Assembly: GCF_014851865.1 (NCBI RefSeq)
Contig: NZ_JACVAM010000004.1
Coordinates: 62,001-126,000 of the forward strand
Reading direction: 5' to 3'
DNA: 64,000 bases
Source: Pseudomonas sp. PDM16
GTDB taxonomy: Bacteria > Pseudomonadota > Gammaproteobacteria > Pseudomonadales > Pseudomonadaceae
In this document: one piece after another, positions 57,382-64,000 of the stretch
How positions within the stretch are numbered: the first letter of the stretch is position 1
Layout of the letters: every line of letters begins with the position of its first letter
Position numbers and translations under genes: made by a program
Notes under the pieces: generated by a model
What the model was told of the DNA's origin: nothing
What the model saw: only the letters and a program-made list of their open reading frames with translations
Databases searched by the model: none

Positions 57382-58764
57382 CTACAACCGCTCTATGGCA
57401 GGCATATGCCATTGGCCGTCGAGCATGCTTTGTTCGGGCAAATACATCCGGCCGGTGAGGCTGAACGATCCGTCTTGGGGGATCGGTATCCAGTTGTTGT
57501 GCTGCGCGGGGCCTGGGGCCTCGCTTTGCAGCAGCAGGTCCAGCGATCCGTCCTCGTTGTAGGTGAGCTGGTCGCGGTCGCCCAAGGCGTAGCGGCTCAG
57601 TGAGTTGGCGATCAGGTATCCGTCGCCGTCATAGGCGGTCACCGACCAGAAAGCCTTGGCCGGTGGCAGCTGGCCGGCGTCGAAGTGCAGGCGGTAGCGC
57701 TGTCCGCCCTGTAGCTGCTGGCCCCGGCCATCGAGGTTAGCGTTCGGGTAGATCGCATCTGCCGCCAGGTTGGCGCCGAAGCCCGCCATGGCCACGACGG
57801 CGCGCAGACCATAGTCCTCGCCGTAGGCGCCGATATGCATCGGTGGCTGGCGCCAGCCGTTGACCAGCCCGTCGCGGCGTTGCAGCGAGTTGTGCATCTC
57901 CCTTTCTGCCAGCCATACGCCAAAGCGCATGGTCTGGGTTTGCAACCAGTTCCACTCTGGCGCTACGCCATCGCTGCTTACGCCGAGTCGTTCCAGTTCG
58001 GCGATGGCTACCGCGTCGATTGCAGCGGCGGGGTTGTCCGGCAACAGTGTCGCCAGGCGGCTGAAGAAGTCCGGCGCCGTCAGCGCGCGAATCTGGTACA
58101 GCGGCGACACCCCAGGTTCTTCCGGCAGGGGGAAGGGCAGGGCAGGGCTGTTGGTGTTCTGCTGCCAGTCCCTCAGGCTGCGCAGCTGGATGCCGGCCTG
58201 GATCGCATGCACGGCTGGGTAGTCGGCCTTGCCGTTGGTCTGGATGCGCCCCAGCAGCCAGCTGATGCGGGTTGGTGAGCGCAACAGTGTCAGGCCGGCT
58301 GGCACCTCTCCGTTCCAGTTGGGGCCGGCCAGCAGAAAGCGCCCACCCTCGCTGCCGAGAGTGCGGGTGCCGAGGCTGGCGAACACGTTGCTCCAGCCAT
58401 CGAGGAACTGCATCAGCAGGTAGCGCTGGCTTGCCGGCACTTCGAAGACCCAGGGGCCGGCATCCATATCCAACCAGGCCTGGCTGTAGAGCGTGTCCAC
58501 GTTGGGACGGACGAACTCGCGGAAGTCGGCGTCGGGGAAGGTTGGCATGTGTACCAGCCGGTTGGCGGGAGCTATGCCGGCGACGAAGTTGTGGCGGGTC
58601 AGGTCGGCCAGCACCAGGGGATAGCCGAACACGTATCCGCGGGCCGCCAGGCGCAGGGTCTCGAGCTGGCTCCAGACCAGGCCGGCGCCCAGCAGGAGTA
58701 CCAGCAGGCTCGCAGCGATCGTGCTCTTCCAGAGGGGGCTTGGCTTTCGCGATGGAGTGTTCAT
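57382..58764 (-). CDS. DUF1254/DUF1214 protein, copy 1
   Basis: The 460-residue product has a signal anchor (TIAASLLVLLLGAGLVWSQL), the DUF1254 block (YVFGYPLVLADLTRHNF ... RPNVDTLYSQAWLDMDAGPW) and the C-terminal DUF1214 block (AFWSVTAYDGDGYLIANSLS ... NWIPIPQDGSFSLTGRMYLP). Exported proteins of this kind occur widely; a biochemical role is not established. A paralogue lies just upstream on the same strand, separated by a terminator. Confidence 0.85.
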   Translation of the reverse strand: MNTPSRKPSPLWKSTIAASLLVLLLGAGLVWSQLETLRLAARGYVFGYPLVLADLTRHNFVAGIAPANRLVHMPTFPDADFREFVRPNVDTLYSQAWLDMDAGPWVFEVPASQRYLLMQFLDGWSNVFASLGTRTLGSEGGRFLLAGPNWNGEVPAGLTLLRSPTRISWLLGRIQTNGKADYPAVHAIQAGIQLRSLRDWQQNTNSPALPFPLPEEPGVSPLYQIRALTAPDFFSRLATLLPDNPAAAIDAVAIAELERLGVSSDGVAPEWNWLQTQTMRFGVWLAEREMHNSLQRRDGLVNGWRQPPMHIGAYGEDYGLRAVVAMAGFGANLAADAIYPNANLDGRGQQLQGGQRYRLHFDAGQLPPAKAFWSVTAYDGDGYLIANSLSRYALGDRDQLTYNEDGSLDLLLQSEAPGPAQHNNWIPIPQDGSFSLTGRMYLPEQSMLDGQWHMPAIERL

Positions 58765-58835
58765 GGTCGTTTCCAGTATCGAATCATTCGGCGAGTCGAG
58801 CGGCTATGGTTGCAATCGCTCACCCGTGCCAGCAT

Positions 58836-58868
58836 GAAAAAGCCCCGAGGCCAGAGAGTGCTCGGGGC
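58836..58868 (-). terminator. Terminator between the two DUF1254 genes
   Basis: On the minus strand GCCCCGAG / CTCGGGGC is followed by TTTTTCA. It ends the DUF1302-DUF1329-DUF1254 operon and separates it from copy 1. Confidence 0.85.
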
Positions 58869-58901
58869 ATACGGGGCAATATCCCCGAGGTGTCGCACAG
58901 C

Positions 58902-60293
58902 CTACGGCAGGCGCTTAATAGCAGGTGGCAGCCACTGCTTGTTCAGCACCGAGTCCTCGGGCCAGTACAGGCGCAGGAACAGGCTGAAGTCGTCTGTCGG
59001 AGCCGGCAGCCAGTTGCTCAACTGCTCGGGTGTCTGCGGTTGCTCGTGCTGCACGTACAGATCCAGCGAGCCGTCGGCGTTGTAGTGCAGGTCACTGCCA
59101 TCGCTGAGGGCATAGCGGTTCAGCGGATTGGCGCTGAGAAATTGCTGGCCGTTGTATAGGGTCAGCGACCAGAAGGCGCGCACCGGCGGCAGTTGCTCCT
59201 TGCTGAAGTGCAGCACGTAGCGATGCTCGCCGCTCAACGGTTGGCCGTCCTGGTCCTTCCACAGGTTGGGGTAGATGGCATCTGCGGCGAGGTTGGCGCC
59301 GAGGGCGATCTTCGCCACCACTGCCCGTTGCTCGTAGCGGGTGCCGTACTCGCCCAGGTCGTAACCGATGCGCCAGCCGTTGTAGGTCGGCAGCTCCTCG
59401 AGCAGTTGCCGGGCGTTGGCCAGGGCTTCCTGCACCTTCCTGTAGCCGAGTGAGCTGCCGAACTTCTGCAGCGGCGAGAGCTGCGCCGTGCAGCCTTCGC
59501 CGAGCAGGCCGGTGGCCTGGATGCGCTGCATCATCGGTGCATCGGCACTGGCAGGTGGGTTGTCCTTGAGCAGGCGGCAGAAGGTGGCGAAGAACTCGTC
59601 CTGGCTCCAGGTCGCCACCTGGCGATCCGGTGACGGGCTCAGTGCCAGGCGTGGCAGCTCGACCATGGCCACCGGCGTGGCCGGGCCGGTCGGCTGCCCC
59701 TGCCAGCTGCTCAGCGGCATCAGCTTGAAGTGCTCCTGCAGTTGGGTGACGGCCTGGTAGTCGTGCTCATTGGCGCTGCGGATGCGCCCGATCAGCCAGG
59801 CCAGTTGCGTGGGCACGCGCACCAGTTCCAGACCTGCCGGCGTTTCACCGTGCCAGTCCGGCCCGGCCACCAGGTAGCGTTTCGGTGCGGTGCCGATGGT
59901 GCGGGTGCCGGGGCTGATCACCACGTTGCTCCAGGCATCCATGATCTGCAGCATGTAGAAGCGCCCGCTGGTATCGGGGATCTCCATCACCAGCGGCTCG
60001 TGGCGCAGGTCGAAGTGGCTGATGCTGTAGAGCGTGTCGATGTTCGGCGAAACCACGCCATTGAAGCCTGGGTCGGGGAAGCGCTTGGCGTGGTTGAAAC
60101 GGTTCATGGCGCTGGTGCCGATCAGCATCTGGTGTTGCTTGGTGACTTCCATCATCACCAGCGGGTAGCCGAACAGGTAGGCCTGAGCGGTTTCCCGGGC
60201 TTGCTGGATGACGCTGTAGCCGCAGAGGCCGGCGGCGAGCAGCGCGCCGGCTCCGATGCCCAGGCCCCAGCGCTGTTTCTTGCTGAGTGGCAT
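58902..60293 (-). CDS. DUF1254/DUF1214 protein, copy 2
   Basis: The 463-residue product has an N-terminal span (LGIGAGALLAAGLCGYSVIQ), the DUF1254 part (YLFGYPLVMMEVTKQHQMLI ... SPNIDTLYSISHFDLRHEP) and DUF1214 (AFWSLTLYNGQQFLSANPLN ... NWLPAPTDDFSLFLRLYWPE). It is the third gene of the operon, 18 bp after the DUF1329 gene. The divergent similarity to copy 1 indicates an old duplication. Confidence 0.85.
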   Translation of the reverse strand: MPLSKKQRWGLGIGAGALLAAGLCGYSVIQQARETAQAYLFGYPLVMMEVTKQHQMLIGTSAMNRFNHAKRFPDPGFNGVVSPNIDTLYSISHFDLRHEPLVMEIPDTSGRFYMLQIMDAWSNVVISPGTRTIGTAPKRYLVAGPDWHGETPAGLELVRVPTQLAWLIGRIRSANEHDYQAVTQLQEHFKLMPLSSWQGQPTGPATPVAMVELPRLALSPSPDRQVATWSQDEFFATFCRLLKDNPPASADAPMMQRIQATGLLGEGCTAQLSPLQKFGSSLGYRKVQEALANARQLLEELPTYNGWRIGYDLGEYGTRYEQRAVVAKIALGANLAADAIYPNLWKDQDGQPLSGEHRYVLHFSKEQLPPVRAFWSLTLYNGQQFLSANPLNRYALSDGSDLHYNADGSLDLYVQHEQPQTPEQLSNWLPAPTDDFSLFLRLYWPEDSVLNKQWLPPAIKRLP

Positions 60294-60311
60294 GTCGCTT
60301 ACTCCTCGGTA

Positions 60312-61670
60312 TCAGCGGACGCCGGCATTGCGCAGCGCGGTGGGGGTGTATTCGGCGGCGAGGGACTCGAAGCCGAACTCCAGGCCGCCGCGCTCTTCGT
60401 TGCGCATGCCGGAAACGATGTAGCGGCCGTTGATCAGGTCGTACAGCGCCTCCACGCTCAGCCAGGGCAGTTGCTGGTCGTAGCGGTAGCTCTGGTAGCC
60501 CTCGCCGGTGCGCCACAGGGTGTTGCGCGCGTCGTAGTGGTCGGCCAGGGCGATCTGCCAGGTGTCCTCGTCAATGTACAGCTCGCGCTTGGCGTAGATA
60601 TGGCGCTGGCCGGCCTTGAGCGTGGCCTGCACCACCCAGACGCGGTGCTTCTCGTAGCGGGTCAGGTCGGAGTTGATGTGCCCCGGTTTGACCAGGTCGG
60701 CGTACTTCAGCTTGGGCGAGTCGAGCTGGTAGTTGTTGTAGGGGATGTACATCTCCTTCTTGCCGACCAGCTTCCAGTCGTAGCGATCCGGGGCGCCGTT
60801 GAACATGTCCAGGTTGTCCGCCACGCGCTGGCCTTCGGAGGCCGGGTAAGGGCCGTCGTAGGCGACCTGCGGCGCGCGGCGCACACGGCGCTGGCCGGCG
60901 CTGTAGAGCCAGGCCATGCGCGGCTCCTTGACCTGGTCCAAGGTCTCGTGGACCAGCACCACGTCGCCGGACAGGCGCGCCGGCGCGGTGACCATCTGCT
61001 TGTAGTAGAACAACACGTTGCCCGGGTTCTGCGGATCGAAGCCCTTGACCTTGTCGCGGTAGCTGAGCTGTTGCTTGAAGTGCACCTGGGTGAAGGTGCC
61101 GTTGGCCAGCGGCGTGGCTTGCACATGGCTGCGCCGGGCGCTGCCGCCGCGATAGCGGGTGATGTGGTTCCACACTACTTCCAGGCCGTTTTGCGGAATC
61201 GGGAAGGGGATGGCGGTATCCAGGTTCTGCAGGCCGTTGCCGCCGGCGATCAGGCTGGAACTCACCGCGTTGCGCGCGATGGCCTGGTAAACCGGGTCGG
61301 GTAGGGCGGCGCTGCGATGGGTCGGGAACACGCGCAGGCGATAGGTTTGCGGGTAGCGCTTGAGCATCGCCAGCTGCCCCGGGCTCAGCTGCTCGCGGTA
61401 CTGCTCGGCATTCTGCGCGGTGATGGTGAACAGCGGCTGCTCGCCTTCGAACGGGTTGCTGAGGAAGTCCGCTGCATCGATGGTGCCGGCATCCTTCGCC
61501 AGGCCGCCGGTCCAGGCAGGGATCGAGCCATCGGCGTTGCCGGCTTTCTCGGCGCCGACTGGCGTCAGTGTGGTGCCCAGCTTGGCTGCTTCCTCGGCGC
61601 TGACGGCGGCTTGTGTTGCGCTGCAGATCAGGCTGGCGAGCAGGGTAAGGATCAGAGGTGTGCTTTTCAT
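60312..61670 (-). CDS. DUF1329 outer-membrane/periplasmic protein
   Basis: The 452-residue product has a signal peptide (MKSTPLILTLLASLICSATQ) and the DUF1329 features (LGTTLTPVGAEKAGNADGSI, PAWTGGLAKD, YETYR-like beta repeats, QIALADHYDARNTLWRTGEG). DUF1329 proteins resemble lipoprotein-localisation folds and are nearly always paired with a DUF1302 gene, as here (14 bp upstream). Confidence 0.88.
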   Translation of the reverse strand: MKSTPLILTLLASLICSATQAAVSAEEAAKLGTTLTPVGAEKAGNADGSIPAWTGGLAKDAGTIDAADFLSNPFEGEQPLFTITAQNAEQYREQLSPGQLAMLKRYPQTYRLRVFPTHRSAALPDPVYQAIARNAVSSSLIAGGNGLQNLDTAIPFPIPQNGLEVVWNHITRYRGGSARRSHVQATPLANGTFTQVHFKQQLSYRDKVKGFDPQNPGNVLFYYKQMVTAPARLSGDVVLVHETLDQVKEPRMAWLYSAGQRRVRRAPQVAYDGPYPASEGQRVADNLDMFNGAPDRYDWKLVGKKEMYIPYNNYQLDSPKLKYADLVKPGHINSDLTRYEKHRVWVVQATLKAGQRHIYAKRELYIDEDTWQIALADHYDARNTLWRTGEGYQSYRYDQQLPWLSVEALYDLINGRYIVSGMRNEERGGLEFGFESLAAEYTPTALRNAGVR

Positions 61671-61684
61671 TGTTATGTCTCCGC

Positions 61685-63538
61685 TCAGAATGACACGCCG
61701 AAACTCAGCGCCACGAAATCGCGGTCTTCGTTCACGTTGTAATCGCCACCGAAGTAGTTGGTGATCGACAGGCTGGCGCTGTAGGTGGTGAGGTAGGTGG
61801 CGTCGATGCCGAGGCTGATGGCCTTGGAGCCTTCGTTGAAGCCCGGCTCCGGGCCATAGCCGCTGACGTCGTGCGACCAGGCCAGGTTGGGGTTGAGCTG
61901 TACGCCGGGGATCAGGTTGCTGAACTCCCAGATGGCACGCGCCCGATAGCCCCAGGAGTGGCCGGTGGTGAAGCCATCGTCGTTGCAGTTGGCGGCCGAC
62001 TTGACGTTGGTGATGTCGGTGCAGATCGAGTTGTCCGGATACAGCGCGCCCTGGCCGTACTGCGTGCTACGGCCGTAGCGCACACCGTCCTTGCCCTCCA
62101 GGCCGCCGATCCAGGTCATGCCGACCTCACCGATCAGGGTCAGGCGATCCGCGCCCATCACCTGATCGAAGAAGTGGGTGGCGGTGACCTGCGCCTGGGT
62201 CACTTCCTTGCGCCGGTAACCGTAGATGTCCTGGTTGTTGCCGAGCGGGGTGTCGCCGGAGCTCACCAGCGGCGTGATGGGCGCGATGCCCACCACGGCA
62301 GAGACCTGGTCGATCGGGTTGATCTGGATCGGCATGTTCGGCCGATAGCTGATCTCGCCAGCCAGGGTGGTGCCGGTTTCCAGGCTGGTGTTGAAGCTCA
62401 GCCCGTAGAGGCGGATGTCCTCGGGAAATGCGGCGAAGTAGCGCGCGGTGCCCAGGCGATAGGCCTGTACCAGACCTTGACCATTGGCACTGCCGATGAA
62501 GCCGGCGCAGCCCGGCCCGGGAATGCCCAGGTTGGCACACAGCTGCGGGGCGAAATCCAGGTTGGTGGTGTTCGGTCCGGTGGTGGTGCTGAAGTACGGC
62601 TGGCGGCTGTGGTAGTTGATGAAGTAGCCGGCGAACTCGCTGTTCAGCTCCGGGGCGAACCAGCGTAGGGCCATGCCCCACTGGCCACCGTCGCGGGCAT
62701 CGCGGTCGCCGCTGCGCGGCACCTTCACACCTTCGTCGGTGAGCAGGATGCCGAACGGGCTGAGCGCAGCCTGAGCCGCGGCATTTTGGTCGAGCGCCGG
62801 GCCGTTGCGCAGGTTATCGCAACCCTCGGCGATCACGTCGGTCTGGGAGAAGAAGGTGCCGCAGTTGTCGACCACCGTCTGGTCCCACTCCAGCTGGTAG
62901 AAGCCTTCGGCGGAGAGGTTGTCGGTGATGTTCTGCGACAGGTAGAACATATTCACCGGGATCAGACCCTCCTTGATCTCCGCGCCCGGGCGGCGGAAGG
63001 CAGCGACGTCCACCGGGTTGATGCTGTTGATGCCGCCGGGAATGAAGGTGCTCTCGCCCCAGCTCACCACCTGCTTGCCGAGGCGCACCGCGCCGGGCAG
63101 CTCGCCGATCAGGTAGTTGTGGTAGGCGAATGCGTCGAGCAGCTGCGCGCCGGCGGACTTGGCGCCTTCCTTGCTGTTGCTGTCGTCGATGTCCTTGTAG
63201 CCGCGGCTCTCGTCCTTGAGCTCGAAGTCGTACCAGTACTTGCCGCGCAGGAACACGCCGGTATCGCCGTGCTTGAGCTCCAGGTCGTGGATGCCCTTGA
63301 AGATCTTCGAGAAGGTCTTGCCCTGTTCGAAATTGCGCCGCCCGTCATCGCCGCTGCGGTAGATGATCAGCTCCTCGCTCGGGTTGCGCAGCGCCCAGCT
63401 GGCGCCGACCGAGAGGTTGGAGTCGAGCTGGCCTTCGATCTCGCCGAGCTGGAAGTTCACTGCGGCCGCGGGCATCGCAGCAAGGCTGACGGCGAGGGCA
63501 AGGCTGGCCTGCCGCCATGGGGGTTGAATGGGGTTCAT
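61685..63538 (-). CDS. DUF1302 outer-membrane beta-barrel protein
   Basis: The 617-residue product has a signal peptide (LALAVSLAAMPAAAVNFQLG), the DUF1302 opening (IEGQLDSNLSVGASWALRNP), many amphipathic beta strands and an aromatic C-terminus (DFVALSFGVSF), the sign of an outer-membrane barrel. The operon DUF1302-DUF1329-DUF1254 probably moves or processes a hydrophobic compound across the envelope. Confidence 0.88.
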   Translation of the reverse strand: MNPIQPPWRQASLALAVSLAAMPAAAVNFQLGEIEGQLDSNLSVGASWALRNPSEELIIYRSGDDGRRNFEQGKTFSKIFKGIHDLELKHGDTGVFLRGKYWYDFELKDESRGYKDIDDSNSKEGAKSAGAQLLDAFAYHNYLIGELPGAVRLGKQVVSWGESTFIPGGINSINPVDVAAFRRPGAEIKEGLIPVNMFYLSQNITDNLSAEGFYQLEWDQTVVDNCGTFFSQTDVIAEGCDNLRNGPALDQNAAAQAALSPFGILLTDEGVKVPRSGDRDARDGGQWGMALRWFAPELNSEFAGYFINYHSRQPYFSTTTGPNTTNLDFAPQLCANLGIPGPGCAGFIGSANGQGLVQAYRLGTARYFAAFPEDIRLYGLSFNTSLETGTTLAGEISYRPNMPIQINPIDQVSAVVGIAPITPLVSSGDTPLGNNQDIYGYRRKEVTQAQVTATHFFDQVMGADRLTLIGEVGMTWIGGLEGKDGVRYGRSTQYGQGALYPDNSICTDITNVKSAANCNDDGFTTGHSWGYRARAIWEFSNLIPGVQLNPNLAWSHDVSGYGPEPGFNEGSKAISLGIDATYLTTYSASLSITNYFGGDYNVNEDRDFVALSFGVSF

Positions 63539-63662
63539 TGCGTGACTACCTCTTGTTCTTGTGGGTTGGTCTGTTACGCGTTTTTCGGTTTTCCGGGCAT
63601 GAGCGAGCCTGTGGCCGGCTCCGGAGCGCCGGCCTGGGTAAGGCAGGATTGGCAGGTGTGGG

Positions 63663-64000
63663 TTAGAGGCGAATTTCCATCGCGTCCTCCCCGAGCGTGA
63701 TCTCGCCCGAGTAGCGTTCGGACATGCCGCTGAGGAACATCCTGCGGCTGATGAAGTTGGTCGGGCTGGGGATCAGGTGGGTCAGCACCAGGTGGCGAAC
63801 CTTGGCTTGCTCGGCCAGCTTGGCCAGCGCCAGGGTGTCGGCGTGGTACTCCAGCACGCGCACCGCCTGGGTGGCCTTGGCCTGTTGGCCGGTGCGCTGC
63901 AGCGCGGCTGAGCCCAGGTGGATCATCTGGCTGTTGATCGCCTCGTGGACGACCAGATCGGCGTCCTGCATGGCCGCCAGGTAGCGCTCGCTGACTCGGG
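63663..64000 (-). CDS. Metallo-beta-lactamase-fold hydrolase (partial)
   Basis: The C-terminal 112 residues are visible. DADLVVHEAINSQMIHLGSA and HLVLTHLIPSPTNFISRRMF are typical of the end of RNase Z-like or arylsulfatase-like metallo-beta-lactamase-fold enzymes; the His in LTHLIPSP is a metal ligand in the family. The frame is open to the window edge. It lies upstream of the DUF1302 gene in the same direction, 124 bp away, so it may share regulation. The subfamily cannot be set. Confidence 0.8.
   Translation of the reverse strand, partial: RVSERYLAAMQDADLVVHEAINSQMIHLGSAALQRTGQQAKATQAVRVLEYHADTLALAKLAEQAKVRHLVLTHLIPSPTNFISRRMFLSGMSERYSGEITLGEDAMEIRL

Overview
The window looks like a Pseudomonas-type gammaproteobacterial chromosome carrying most of a temperate, podovirus-like prophage. 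Host clues are the high GC content, a PA2817-family protein, a DUF1654 protein, a tandem tRNA-Gly/tRNA-Glu cluster and a FadE / transglutaminase-like / YadGH-like ABC / RND neighbourhood. From memory that neighbourhood resembles the P. aeruginosa PA2811-PA2819 region, but no database was searched. The prophage fills about 1-45.4 kb. Its left end lies outside the window.

Phage layout. 0-4.3 kb is a leftward recombination operon: an SMC/RecF-like ATPase (cut by the window edge), a protein with an isolated FtsK-gamma domain, RecT, a Cas4-like Fe-S exonuclease, and three 37-39 aa ORFs coupled by stop/start overlaps. 4.5-5.4 kb is a rightward two-gene insert (zinc-finger membrane protein, GIY-YIG protein). 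5.7-6.7 kb holds a phage csrA and small leftward ORFs behind a PL-like promoter. 6.8-8.5 kb is a lambda-like immunity region: repressor, Cro, four related operator sites, and two small genes in the position of lambda rexAB, one of them behind a perfect LexA box. 8.6-12 kb holds the rightward early genes (O-like, P-like, RusA). 12.0-13.6 kb is a lower-GC orphan gene with a PD-(D/E)xK motif. 13.7-15.4 kb is a gene-free hairpin region followed by holin, SAR-type endolysin and Rz/Rz1. 15.5-42.7 kb holds terminase, portal, scaffold, capsid, adaptors, tail and fibre genes, internal virion proteins and a 2447-residue polyvalent protein. 42.7-45.3 kb is an accessory end with a membrane protein, a DUF3509-like gene and its amber-interrupted paralogue, an SRAP-like protein and an O-acetyltransferase.

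The most unusual pattern is a small hairpin of the form stem-C[GGGA]G-stem. It recurs at eight places in the late region. In five of them the loop is part of the Shine-Dalgarno sequence of a late gene; one more lies just before the capsid gene's own Shine-Dalgarno, and two lie in tandem in the gene-free region before the holin. The stems vary in sequence but keep pairing. Because the phage also encodes a CsrA-family protein, which binds GGA in hairpin loops, these may form a phage post-transcriptional late switch. That link is inference.

45.3-46.4 kb is the phage/host junction: paired repeats that may be integrase arm sites, a relic of a tyrosine integrase, and the duplicated tRNA-Gly/tRNA-Glu genes with terminator and a strong stable-RNA promoter. 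46.5-64 kb is chromosomal: a membrane-anchored protein, PA2817-family protein, FadE-type acyl-CoA dehydrogenase, transglutaminase-like protein, ABC-2 exporter, RND pump with adaptor, a short inverted-repeat element, and a DUF1302-DUF1329-DUF1254 operon with a metallo-beta-lactamase-fold gene running off the right edge.
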